Origin: an uncultured Erysipelotrichaceae bacterium
GTDB lineage: Bacteria; Bacillota_I; Bacilli_A; RF39; UBA660
Direction of reading: 5' to 3'
Length of the DNA: 14,505 nucleotides
Assembly: GCA_902803685.1 (NCBI GenBank)
Contig: CADCQR010000007.1
Location: 1-14,505 of the forward strand
Part shown: positions 1-8,101 of the stretch, piece by piece
Numbering within the stretch: position 1 is the first letter of the stretch
How the letters are laid out: each line of letters begins with the position of its first letter
Made by a program: the position numbers and the translations under genes
Notes under the pieces: generated by a model
Told to the model about the DNA's origin: nothing
The model's database searches: none
The model's input: only the letters and a program-made list of their open reading frames with translations

Positions 1-1054
1 AACAAGAAAACTAGGAATACCGATAGTACTAGACAGAATTATCCAACAAGCAATGGTGCAAGTATTAGCTCCAATGTTTGAACCATATTTTAGTGAGTAT
101 AGCTATGGATTTAGACCTAAAAGAAGTTGTCAACAAGCAATAATAAAAGCACTAGAATATATGAATGACGGATATGAATGGATAGTAGATATTGACCTAG
201 AAAAATTCTTCGATAATGTAGAACACGACAGATTATTAAGACTAGTAAGTGATGTTGTAAAAGACGGAAATGTTGTATCATTAGTCAATAAATTTCTCAA
301 AGCAGGTGTAATGGTAAAAGGTAACTATGAAGAAACAATAATTGGAACACCACAAGGAGGTCCTTTATCACCTCTATTATCAAACATCATGCTAAATTTA
401 CTTGACAAAAAATTAGAGGCAAGAAATTTACATTTTACAAGATATGCAGATGATACAATAATTTTAATAAAAAGTGAGAAAGCGGCCAATAGGGTAATGA
501 CATCAATAACTAAATTTATTGAGAGTAAGCTAAAACTAAAAGTTAATATAACAAAGACCAAAGTATGCACACCATAGGATTTAAAATGTTTAGGTTTTGG
601 ATTTTGTAAAATGAAAAAATTGGAATGTACACCTCATAAAGACAGCAAAAAGAAATTTCAAAGAACATTGAAGAAATTAACAAATCGAAGAAAAAGCATA
701 TCACTAGACAAAAGGTTCGAAGAACTAAACTGGGCTATCAGAGGTTGGGTAAATTATTTCAGAATATCAAAAATGAAAACATTTCTTAAGGAAACAGATG
801 AACACCTACGTGCTAGAATTAGAATGGTTATATGGAGACAATGGAAGAAACCAAAGAAACAAATTAAAAATTTAGTAAAATGCGGATATTCCATTGATGA
901 AGCAAGAGGGTTAGCATATTGTAGAAAAGGCTATATGTTTATCTCACATTCAAAAGTTTTACAAAATGCAATAACAAAAGAAGGATTACAAAATCCAAAT
1001 AAAAAGCTAGGACGCAGAGGATTAGTCTTCGCCCTAGACTATTATTTAGCTTGA
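1..1054 (+). pseudogene. ltrA: Group II intron reverse transcriptase/maturase, interrupted by in-frame TAG, 5' truncated by window
   Basis: The reading frame is open from base 2 (TRKLGIPIVLDRIIQQA, the typical early RT block), so the true start is upstream of the window. Recognisable RT blocks follow: GFRPKRSCQQAI, the IDLEKFFDNV block with the first catalytic aspartate, GTPQGGPLSPLLSNI, and the catalytic YADD at about 446-457. A TAG at 575-577 then stops the frame. Exactly the same frame continues (DLKCLGFGF, then the maturase X domain with LNWAIRGWVNYFRI and a C-terminal RKGYMFISHSKVL region) to TGA at 1052-1054. No frameshift is involved, so a single base substitution, for example from CAG, AAG or GAG, explains the break. 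An ATG at 611 could in principle start a separate maturase fragment of 147 residues, but no good ribosome site precedes it. No HNH endonuclease domain is seen. TAG terminates other genes here, so reassignment is unlikely. Confidence 0.9.
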
Positions 1055-1070
1055 AATAGACTTATAGATT

Positions 1071-1106
1071 GAACCGCCATTGCCGAACGGCACGATGTGG
1101 TGGTGT
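1071..1106 (+). ncRNA. Group II intron domain V-like hairpin
   Basis: The segment GAACCGCC...GGTGGTGTG folds into a long lower stem (ACCGCC 1073-1078 with GGTGGT 1099-1104, one G-U pair), a short bulge near CG at 1093-1094, and a four-pair upper stem (TGCC 1081-1084 with GGCA 1089-1092) closing a GAAC loop. This is the size and shape of the catalytic domain V. Its position directly after the maturase frame is also as expected. The middle of the lower stem is unbalanced (AT against ATGT), so it may be a variant or slightly decayed copy. Confidence 0.72.
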
Positions 1107-1113
1107 GAGAGGG

Positions 1114-1151
1114 GAGGAAAATTTTAATTTAATTAAAGTTTTCTACTCTAC
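1114..1151 (+). ncRNA. Group II intron domain VI with candidate branch adenosine and 3' splice site
   Basis: A 12-pair helix (GAAAATTTTAAT 1117-1128 with ATTAAAGTTTTC 1132-1143, one T-G pair, loop TTA) stands on a GAG/CTC base (1114-1116 with 1146-1148). Two unpaired bases, T1144 and A1145, bulge out on the 3' side, where the lariat branch adenosine is expected. TAC at 1149-1151 would end the intron with A1145 at position -7. The splice boundary is an inference from these rules. Confidence 0.65.
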
Positions 1152-1382
1152 TCAATTGACTTTAATTAGAAAAAATCACTCTACAACTTTTAGTGGAATC
1201 AAAGATTAAATAGTCGCTGTCTTCTGTTGAGTCTAGAGAAATAAGAAAACAGCATCCTTTAGTGGGGTTATGATTTAATAAATTTACAACTTTGCTGGGC
1301 TTTAAATCACCTTTTTTGTTATGAACTTTTCTTTTGATTGAGAAAAGTACAAAAAATATATATAATATTCTTGGTGAGATAG
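1152..1382. other. Intergenic stretch between intron and addB; no confirmed gene
   Basis: No gene with a start and ribosome site is supported. The minus strand keeps an open frame ending at TAA 1162-1164. Its last ~50 codons (from about GDLKPSKVVNLLNHNPTKG to DSTKSCRVIFSN) look somewhat protein-like, but the upstream part merely mirrors the addB promoter and start. It may be the tail of a decayed gene, or chance. Two similar short segments, CTACAACTTTTAGTGG (from about 1181) and TTACAACTTTGCTGGG (from about 1283), form an imperfect direct repeat. Confidence 0.4.
1338..1366 (+). promoter_or_regulatory. Candidate promoter for the addB-addA-phosphatase operon
   Basis: TTGAGA (1338-1343), a 17-base spacer, and TATAAT (1361-1366) form a near-consensus housekeeping promoter. 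An overlapping alternative is TTGATT (1334-1339), 17 bases, TATATA (1357-1362). Either would start the transcript only about 10-15 bases before the addB ATG at 1383, leaving just room for the ribosome site GGTGAG (1373-1378). The very short leader is the weak point of this call. Confidence 0.5.
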
Positions 1383-3698
1383 ATGGAAAATACACTTATA
1401 ATATGTCCTAATGATACTAAGGAAAAATTACTAGAAGAATATTCTAATAGAGATGATTTATTAAACATAAAATTTATGAATAAAGATGAGTATATCAGTA
1501 ATTATTATTACTCATATGATGAAAAAACTATTCAATACTTAATGGATAAATATAATTTCAATATAGATGTCTGTAAAGTATATTTAAAGAGTATGTATTC
1601 TATAGATATTAATAAGAACTATAAAGACCATAAAATAAATAATTTAAAATCACTAAAGATAGAATTATACAATAATAATTTATTAATAGAAAATAATTTA
1701 TTTAAAGATTATATTAAAAATAAGAAAATAGTAGTTAAAAATTATTATGATTTAGATTTATATGAAGAAAAAGCTCTTAACTGTAAAGTAGATATACCAA
1801 TAACTACATTAGATAAAGTTGTTGTAGAATGTAATACCCTTGAAGATGAAGTTAATAATGTCTGTTTAAATATTTTGAGTTTACTAAAAAAAGGAGTTGC
1901 TATAAATAAGATATTTATAGCTAATGTTTCTACTGACTATTTATATACTATTGATAGATTATTTAAGTATTATAATATCCCTATAAATTTAAATATGAAT
2001 TATTCTATATATTCTACTAAAGTAGTTAAAGATTATTTAGATAATAATATTCTTAATATAGATGATACAGCTTATTTAAGTATTAATAAGAAACTCATAA
2101 ATATTGTTAATTCATTAGTTCATCTTGATAAAACAAAGAAATCTTATCGTAAGATATTAATTGATAAATTGAAGTCTACTAATTTAGATTTTATAAAAAA
2201 GAAAAATGCAATTAATGTAATAGATATTTTTAAAAGAGATATAGCTGATGATGAGTATGTTTTTGTATTGGGATTTAATCAAGATATATTACCAAAATTA
2301 GAAAAGGATATTGAATATTTAAATGATGCGTGTAAAAAAGAATTAGAGTTATATACGACTAATGAAAAGAATACGAGAAAGAAAGTGGCTCTTATATACA
2401 TTCTTTCTAATATTAAGAATTTATATTTATCTTTTAAATATAAGAGTCCCTTTAGTACTTTCTATCCATCATCGTTAATAAGTGATTTAAATTTACAAAA
2501 AGTTCAGCCTATGGATAATAATTATAATAAATCTAATAAATATAACAAGATAGTGTTAGCTGAAAAACTAGATTTATTTTATAAATATGGTGAAATAGAC
2601 TCAATCTTAACAAAATTAAATAATTCTTATGAAATACCATACAAATTATATGATAATACTTTTACTGGTATTAACACCGATAAATATATAAGTAATATAA
2701 AAGAACCATTGGTTTTGTCTTACTCTTCCATTAATGATTATTGTGAATGTAAATTTAAATATTATTTAAAACATGTCTTAAATTTATCAGTTTTTGAAGA
2801 AAAGTTTCCTAATTTTATTGGTAGTATGTATCATATGATTCTATCTTTATATAAGAATCCTAATTTTAATTTTGAAAAGGAATATAATGATTATTTAAAA
2901 AGTAGGGAGTTATCTTTTAAAGAAAGATTATTGTTAATAAAAATAAAAAAAGATTTAGAAGACTTATTAGCTTCTTTAAAAAAGCAGGAACTTATTACTG
3001 GTTTTGATAAAGAGTTACTTGAACATAAAATAATTGTTCCAATAGAAGATAAGAAAATAAAAGTTATTTTTAAGGGTATTATTGATAAAATTATGTACCG
3101 GGAACAAATTGAAGATACATATTATAGTATTATTGATTATAAATCTGGATTTATTGATACAAATATTGAACCAATGAAATATGGACTTCATATGCAGCTA
3201 CCAGTTTACCTTTATTTAATAAAAAACTCTTCACTATTTAAACGACCACAGTTTGCTGGGATATATTATCAAAATATTTTATTTAATTATCCAACATGTT
3301 CTACGGAAGAAGAATATCAAAAGTTAACTAAAGATAGATTGAAACTTCAAGGATATTCAACAGATAATACTAGTATATTAGAATTATTTGATACAACTTA
3401 TCAAAAGAGTGAGTATATAAAAAGTATGAGTTATACTGAAGAAAAAGGTTTTGGCACCTATAGCAAGCTAATTAATGAAGAGACATTGGATGGAATGTTT
3501 AACTATACTCAAAATATTATTAATAAAGTTACAGATGATATTTTAGATGGGGATTTCTCTATAAATCCAAAATACTATAATGGAAAGAATATATCATGTG
3601 AATTTTGTGAATTTAAAGATATTTGCTTTACACAAGAAAAAGATCTTAATTATCTAAACAAAGTAGAGGATTTATCTTTTTTGGGAGGTGAAGAATAA
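1383..3698 (+). CDS. addB: AddB-like subunit of AddAB (RexBA) helicase-nuclease, short form
   Basis: This 771-residue protein is an AddB-type PD-(D/E)XK nuclease, acting with AddA in resection of DNA double-strand breaks for recombination. The nuclease domain is in the C-terminal third: GIIDKIM with D568, IDYK with D585 and K587, and Q605 in a HMQLPVYLY context. The four-cysteine iron-sulphur staple typical of AddB is visible, with C456 in the YCECKFKYYL segment and C739-x2-C742-x5-C748 near the end. The N-terminal half has a helicase-like stretch (VFVLGFNQDILPKL, about residue 293) but no Walker A motif, and the protein is far shorter than the roughly 1,150 residues usual in Bacillus. It is therefore probably a nuclease/scaffold subunit without ATPase activity. 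The ATG at 1383 follows GGTGAG. The stop TAA overlaps the addA start as TAATG, so translation is likely coupled. Confidence 0.9.
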   Translation: MENTLIICPNDTKEKLLEEYSNRDDLLNIKFMNKDEYISNYYYSYDEKTIQYLMDKYNFNIDVCKVYLKSMYSIDINKNYKDHKINNLKSLKIELYNNNLLIENNLFKDYIKNKKIVVKNYYDLDLYEEKALNCKVDIPITTLDKVVVECNTLEDEVNNVCLNILSLLKKGVAINKIFIANVSTDYLYTIDRLFKYYNIPINLNMNYSIYSTKVVKDYLDNNILNIDDTAYLSINKKLINIVNSLVHLDKTKKSYRKILIDKLKSTNLDFIKKKNAINVIDIFKRDIADDEYVFVLGFNQDILPKLEKDIEYLNDACKKELELYTTNEKNTRKKVALIYILSNIKNLYLSFKYKSPFSTFYPSSLISDLNLQKVQPMDNNYNKSNKYNKIVLAEKLDLFYKYGEIDSILTKLNNSYEIPYKLYDNTFTGINTDKYISNIKEPLVLSYSSINDYCECKFKYYLKHVLNLSVFEEKFPNFIGSMYHMILSLYKNPNFNFEKEYNDYLKSRELSFKERLLLIKIKKDLEDLLASLKKQELITGFDKELLEHKIIVPIEDKKIKVIFKGIIDKIMYREQIEDTYYSIIDYKSGFIDTNIEPMKYGLHMQLPVYLYLIKNSSLFKRPQFAGIYYQNILFNYPTCSTEEEYQKLTKDRLKLQGYSTDNTSILELFDTTYQKSEYIKSMSYTEEKGFGTYSKLINEETLDGMFNYTQNIINKVTDDILDGDFSINPKYYNGKNISCEFCEFKDICFTQEKDLNYLNKVEDLSFLGGEE

Positions 3699-6600
3699 TG
3701 GGAAAGATGAAGTGGTCACCAGAACAACTATTAGCTATTAATGAAGAAGGTAAAAATATTATCGTTTCCGCTGGTGCTGGTTCTGGGAAAACCGCTGTAT
3801 TAAGTGAAAGAGTACTTAGAAAACTAAGGCAAGGGATTCATATAAACGAACTTCTAGTTTTAACATTTACTAATGCAGCAGCTGCTGAAATGAAAGAAAG
3901 AATTAGAAAGAAAATAAATTCAGATGAGACACTAAAAGAAGAAGCAAACCTAATAGATGGTGCCTATATAACAACATTTGACTCATTTTCTTTATCGATA
4001 GTAAAAAAGTATCATACAAAATTAAATATTACTAATAATGTACAAATAACAGATGAAGTAATAATTTCTTTAGAAAAGATAAAAATTCTTGAAAATATAT
4101 TAAATAGATATTATGAAAATCCAACTTTAGAATTTTCTAAGCTAATAGAAGATTTCTGCTTAAAAGATGATAAAGAGTTAATCGGATATATTAATAATGT
4201 ATATAAAAAAATAGAATTAAAATATGATAAAACAGAATACCTTAATGATTTCTTTAAAATAGAATTTACTGATTCTAAAATAAATGGTTACATTAATGAA
4301 TATGTAGAACTTATCTTTAATAAAATAAGAAATATTAAGGAACTTTTATTAGAGCTAGCAAATTACTTTGATGGCGATTATATAACAAAAGTTGAAGATA
4401 CATTGTATAAGTTACTGAATGCTAATGATTATGCTGGTATTTTGGAAGGACTATTATTTAAGTCATTGCCAGCCGTCCCTAAAAATTCTGATGCGGAAGG
4501 TAAAAGAGTTAAAACAGCAATTGCTGATATAATAAAAGAAATAAGAGAATATGCTAAATATCCTTCATTAGATGAAATGAAAGAAGAAATTATGACGACT
4601 AAGAGTAATGCTATTGTCATAATGGATATTATCAAAGAATTAGATAGCAAACTAGAAAAGTTCAAGTTAGAAACAGAACAGTTTAATTTTAATGATATAG
4701 CTAGAATGGCAATTAAAGTTGTTAAAGAAAATAAAGAAATAAGAGACGAATTAAGTAAAAGTTTTAATGAAATACTTGTTGATGAGTATCAAGATACTTC
4801 TGATACACAAGAAACATTTATTAACCTCATTGCTCATAATAATGTTTATATGGTAGGGGATATAAAGCAGTCAATATATAGATTTAGGAATGCTAATCCG
4901 TATATATTTAAAAATAAGTATGATTCTTATAGTCAAAATATAAATGGTATGAAAATAGACTTATTAAAGAACTTCAGATCAAGAAGAGAAGTGTTAGACA
5001 ATATTAATTTGCTTTTTGATCTATTTATGGATGATGATATAGGTGGTGCTGATTATAAAGTTAGTCATAGAATGGTCTTTGGAAATATGACATATGAAGA
5101 AAAAGGACATACACCTCAAAATTATAACTTTGAATTATTAACTTATAATTTGGACAAGAAAAGTAACATAACAAGAGACGAAGAGGAAGCATTTATAATA
5201 GGAAAAGATATTATAAATAAGATAAATACAAAATACCAAGTTTTTGATAAAGATGAAGGAATATTAAGAGATATTCAATACTCTGATTTTGTAATATTAT
5301 TGGATAGAAGTAAAAACTTTGATTTATATAAAAAAGTATTTGAGTATTTAGGTATTCCTATGACTATATTGAAAGAAGAGTCATTACTTAAAGATCAAGA
5401 TGTCTTAGTATTAAAGAGTCTTTTAAAACTATTAATATGTATAAAGAATAATGATTACGGAGTACAATTTAAATATAGTTTTACATCAGTTTGTAGAAGT
5501 TATTTATATAAAATGGCAGATTCTCAAATATTTGATTATTTTGTAGACAATAAATTTATAGAAACTGAGTTATACAAAAAGTGTCAAAATCTTTCTAGTT
5601 TCTTGGATATAATGGCACCTTCTCAATTTTTAAAATTATTATTAGAAGAATTTAATTATGATGAGAATTTGATAACTATCGGAAATGTAAAATCATTTAT
5701 GACAAGAGTAGAATATTTCTATAACTTGGTTCAAAGTTACGAGGTGTCTGGTAATACTATCTATGAATTTGTAGAATACTTAGATAATATATTTGATGGC
5801 TCCTATGACTTAAAATTTAATGTTAACAGTGTATCTTCAAACAGCTGTAAAATAATGACTATTCATAAATCTAAAGGATTAGAATTTCCAATTTGTTATT
5901 TTGCAGGGTTTCAAGATAAATTTAATACTAATGAATTAAAAGAAAAAATTATTTATGATAATAAATATGGACTTATCTTACCTAAAGTAGATAGATTTTA
6001 TAAGGATACAATTTTAAAAGCTCTTTTAAAAGTAAATACTAAAAAAGAAGAAATATCAGAAAGAATTAGACTTTTATATGTAGCAGTAACTAGAGCTAAA
6101 GAAAAAATGATTTTTGTAATACCAAAAATTGATGAAGAATATCCATTTGTTACAGATATAGTTCCAACATATGAAAGGATTAAATATACAAGATTTTTGG
6201 ATATATTTAAAAGTATATATCCTAATATTAGTGAATTTGAGACAGAAACTTTATCTGAAGCTACTAAAGAGTATCAGAATATAACAAATACTGATAAAGT
6301 ATTAAAGAAAGAAGAATCAGAACTTGAAATAGAAGAAATAAATATTGAAAATGAGATTGTTGAAAATTCAAAGTATTCTAAAGAAGAAATAAAATTAATA
6401 ACTAAAGAGGAAAAAAATGCTAAAGACTTTGGTACTAAGATGCACGAAATATTAGAGTATATAGACTTCAAAGAACCAGATTTATCTAACAGTAATATTA
6501 ATAAATACTTAGAAGGAAAAATAATGGATTTTATAAATTCTGAATTAATTCAGAAGAATATTAACAATAAAATGTATAAAGAATATGAGTTTATTTATAA

Positions 6601-6811
6601 AAAAGATAATATAACTTCTCATGGTATAATCGATTTGTTAATTGAAAGTTCTGATAAAATGATAATAATTGATTATAAATTAAAAGATATTTCAGATGAT
6701 AATTATTTAAAACAATTAAATGGATATAAAGAATTTATTCATGAAAAAACTAAAAAAGATGTTGAGTGTTATTTATATTCAATAATGGATGGTGTATATA
6801 AACATGTATAG
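3698..6811 (+). CDS. addA: AddA-like ATP-dependent helicase/nuclease subunit
   Basis: This is a UvrD/RecB-type superfamily 1 helicase with a C-terminal nuclease, the motor of the AddAB complex that unwinds and degrades broken DNA ends. Visible motifs in order: Q-motif WSPEQLLAI (6-14); Walker A AGAGSGKT (25-32); Walker B VDEYQD around D362; motif III VGDIKQSIYRFR (386 onward); motif V IMTIHKSKGLEF (719 onward, H723); and motif VI LLYVAVTRAKEK (792 onward, R799). The nuclease core has GIIDLL with D979, then IIDYK with D992 and K994, then QLNGY. At 1037 residues it is shorter than Bacillus AddA (about 1,230). A strong ribosome site GGGAGGTG (3684-3691) lies inside the end of addB, and the ATG shares one base with the addB stop. 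The gene ends TAG immediately followed by an in-frame TAA, and the next gene begins inside it. Confidence 0.95.
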   Translation: MGKMKWSPEQLLAINEEGKNIIVSAGAGSGKTAVLSERVLRKLRQGIHINELLVLTFTNAAAAEMKERIRKKINSDETLKEEANLIDGAYITTFDSFSLSIVKKYHTKLNITNNVQITDEVIISLEKIKILENILNRYYENPTLEFSKLIEDFCLKDDKELIGYINNVYKKIELKYDKTEYLNDFFKIEFTDSKINGYINEYVELIFNKIRNIKELLLELANYFDGDYITKVEDTLYKLLNANDYAGILEGLLFKSLPAVPKNSDAEGKRVKTAIADIIKEIREYAKYPSLDEMKEEIMTTKSNAIVIMDIIKELDSKLEKFKLETEQFNFNDIARMAIKVVKENKEIRDELSKSFNEILVDEYQDTSDTQETFINLIAHNNVYMVGDIKQSIYRFRNANPYIFKNKYDSYSQNINGMKIDLLKNFRSRREVLDNINLLFDLFMDDDIGGADYKVSHRMVFGNMTYEEKGHTPQNYNFELLTYNLDKKSNITRDEEEAFIIGKDIINKINTKYQVFDKDEGILRDIQYSDFVILLDRSKNFDLYKKVFEYLGIPMTILKEESLLKDQDVLVLKSLLKLLICIKNNDYGVQFKYSFTSVCRSYLYKMADSQIFDYFVDNKFIETELYKKCQNLSSFLDIMAPSQFLKLLLEEFNYDENLITIGNVKSFMTRVEYFYNLVQSYEVSGNTIYEFVEYLDNIFDGSYDLKFNVNSVSSNSCKIMTIHKSKGLEFPICYFAGFQDKFNTNELKEKIIYDNKYGLILPKVDRFYKDTILKALLKVNTKKEEISERIRLLYVAVTRAKEKMIFVIPKIDEEYPFVTDIVPTYERIKYTRFLDIFKSIYPNISEFETETLSEATKEYQNITNTDKVLKKEESELEIEEINIENEIVENSKYSKEEIKLITKEEKNAKDFGTKMHEILEYIDFKEPDLSNSNINKYLEGKIMDFINSELIQKNINNKMYKEYEFIYKKDNITSHGIIDLLIESSDKMIIIDYKLKDISDDNYLKQLNGYKEFIHEKTKKDVECYLYSIMDGVYKHV

Positions 6812-7244
6812 TAAAAGAATTTGTTTTATTTGCTTAGGAAACATTTGTAGGTCTCCAATGGCAGAATATATTTTAAAAGATAAATTAAACAAAGAAAATA
6901 TAACAGATATTTTAGTAGAATCTAGGGCTTTATCTGGCGAAGAAGAAAATAATCCAATGTATAAAAAAGCTCAAAATATACTTATTACTAAAGGAATACC
7001 TTTTAGTAATCATTATTCACATGCATTGAAAAAATCTGATTTAGAAAATTTTGATATATTTATTTGTATGGAGGAATATCAAATAAATAGAGTAAAATTT
7101 ATATTAGGTACTAATGCTCGAGTTATAAAACTTTTGGATAAGGATATAGAGGACCCTTGGTATACTAATAACTTTGATAAAGTATTTGAAGAAATATCTC
7201 TTGGTTGTAATAAGATAATGGGATTGATTAAACAAACAAAATGA
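6804..7244 (+). CDS. Low-molecular-weight protein-tyrosine-phosphatase
   Basis: This 146-residue cytoplasmic phosphatase hydrolyses phosphotyrosine on proteins. The N-terminal P-loop CLGNICRS (residues 10-17) carries the nucleophile C10 and phosphate-binding R16. The general acid is D117 in EDPW. The ATG at 6804 is preferred over the in-frame ATG at 6789 because family members begin only a few residues before the P-loop strand, and a GGATGG ribosome-like site lies 11 bases upstream. The start overlaps the last bases of addA, so expression is probably coupled to it. In the related arginine phosphatase YwlE a threonine after the loop asparagine favours phosphoarginine; here that residue is isoleucine (I14), which points to a phosphotyrosine enzyme. 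No partner kinase is encoded in the window, so the substrate is unknown, and nothing links it mechanistically to AddAB. Confidence 0.9.
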   Translation: MYSKRICFICLGNICRSPMAEYILKDKLNKENITDILVESRALSGEEENNPMYKKAQNILITKGIPFSNHYSHALKKSDLENFDIFICMEEYQINRVKFILGTNARVIKLLDKDIEDPWYTNNFDKVFEEISLGCNKIMGLIKQTK

Positions 7245-7245
7245 C

Positions 7246-7273
7246 TTGAATAGTATTTTGTTTATGATAAAAT
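7246..7273 (+). promoter_or_regulatory. Possible promoter of the broken unknown gene at 7297
   Basis: TTGAAT (7246-7251), a 16-base spacer and TAAAAT (7268-7273) lie just after the phosphatase stop and before a strong GGAGG site at 7286-7290. Such patterns are common by chance in AT-rich DNA, so support is moderate to weak. Confidence 0.35.
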
Positions 7274-7296
7274 AAATATTTGTACGGAGGAAATTT

Positions 7297-8029
7297 CTGG
7301 AGAAGAGAGAAAGTGCAGCAGATGTGTATTTATCAGTGTTAATTGCTTATTATAATGCTATGGTAGAAAGTATTGATTCAAATAAAAAAAGAGTTAGATA
7401 CATAAATAAACAATTGTCAACAATAGTTCAGCTACTTGAAGAATTTAATGATGGGTACCTTAGCAGTAATGCAATTCAATTATTAAACGGATAACTTTTG
7501 ATGATTTTTTACAAGATAAGCTTATAATAGAAGCAGTTAAAAGAAATAAAGGAGAGGTAACTAGTCATAACTTAAAATAAATCCAGAATCTATTAGTGAT
7601 CATCAACCATATTATCGGCTTGAAAAAAATGGTGATAGGTATCGAGCAATAAGATATTATCATGGCAAAAAATATGAAAGGGACATATCATTTGAGGACT
7701 TGGATTCTTACATTTCAGTTAGTAACGCTTTAGATATGTCTGAATATATTGGTGTTCCCGATATACCTAGTTATTCAAATGTCTTATATAGTGGCGAAGT
7801 AGCCCCTCAAAAATATTTTACTCTTTGTGAAAAGAACGGAATTTTAAGTCCCTATGTATCTATGTGTCCATTTCTAGTTAATAGTGGAGCTTATAATAGG
7901 CCTATTAAGAGTGAATATACTGATAAAAGCAAAGAATATATCTTAGACGCTATAGAATCACAACTAGATAGTGAATATGGGAAATATTCTTCTAAGCCTA
8001 CTGGTTATACAATAAATAAAAACAATTAA
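7297..8029 (+). pseudogene. Broken paralogue of the downstream unknown gene (two frameshifts, CTG at start position)
   Basis: Joined across frames, this region encodes a relative of the intact protein at 8102-8860. Segment 1 (7297-7494) reads LEKRESAADVYLSVL to QLLNG and matches the other protein's residues ~4-66, including YINKQLSTIVQLL against YMNKQLKKILHLL. The frame shifts near 7488-7491 into ITFDDFLQDKLIIEAV (against ISFANFLNDKFIIESV), ending at TAA 7578. It shifts again near 7571-7577 into KINPESISDHQPYYRL through IESQLDSEY to TAA at 8027-8029. Both shifts behave like one-base deletions. A perfect GGAGG (7286-7290) is six bases before CTG at 7297; no ATG, GTG or TTG sits there, so either the start codon has mutated or CTG is used. 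An ATG at 7700 could only yield the last 109 residues. Function is unknown, and sequencing errors at the A-rich indel sites are possible. Confidence 0.85.
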
Positions 8030-8101
8030 AAATTTATATGACATAATTTATAATTAAAAAATTCTGTTTTTTAAATTTATAAATAGTAAAGGAAGATAAT
8101 A

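Larger units (their letters stand above)
1..1151 (+). mobile_element. Group II intron, 3' portion (5' end outside window)
   Basis: The element consists of an intron-encoded reverse transcriptase/maturase frame followed within about 20 bases by RNA that folds like intron domains V and VI. The 3' boundary is inferred at about 1151: the domain VI helix has a candidate bulged adenosine at 1145, and the sequence ends in AC (the usual AY) seven bases from it, the expected branch-to-splice-site spacing. The 5' half, including the exon-binding sites and the 5' splice site, lies outside the window, so class and target cannot be fixed. The intron sits on the coding strand of addB, about 230 bases upstream of it. 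The maturase frame carries a nonsense codon, so this copy is probably not autonomously mobile, though its RNA might still splice if a maturase is supplied elsewhere. Confidence 0.85.

Noticed and set aside
325..570. Open frames on the opposite strand of the RT and helicase genes (also 4429-4665 and 6274-6471, minus strand)
   Set aside because: They lie wholly within well-supported genes, lack ribosome sites and show low-complexity hydrophobic sequence typical of antisense reading of AT-rich DNA.
575..577. TAG reassigned to an amino acid in this organism
   Set aside because: TAG ends the arginase, the unknown gene at 8102-8860 and addA. For the first two the stop lies in the terminator stem, so it is a genuine stop; a mutation in the maturase is simpler.
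1..1054. RT of a retron, DGR or defence system
   Set aside because: RT blocks, a C-terminal maturase X domain and following domain V/VI RNA identify a group II intron.
6804..7244. Protein-arginine phosphatase of the YwlE type
   Set aside because: The P-loop has isoleucine where arginine-specific enzymes have threonine, so a tyrosine phosphatase fits better.
7234..7263. Terminator after the phosphatase (AAACAAAAT/ATTTTGTTT hairpin)
   Set aside because: The arms are a perfect 9-base inverted repeat but nearly all A-T, and no T run follows, so termination is not supported.
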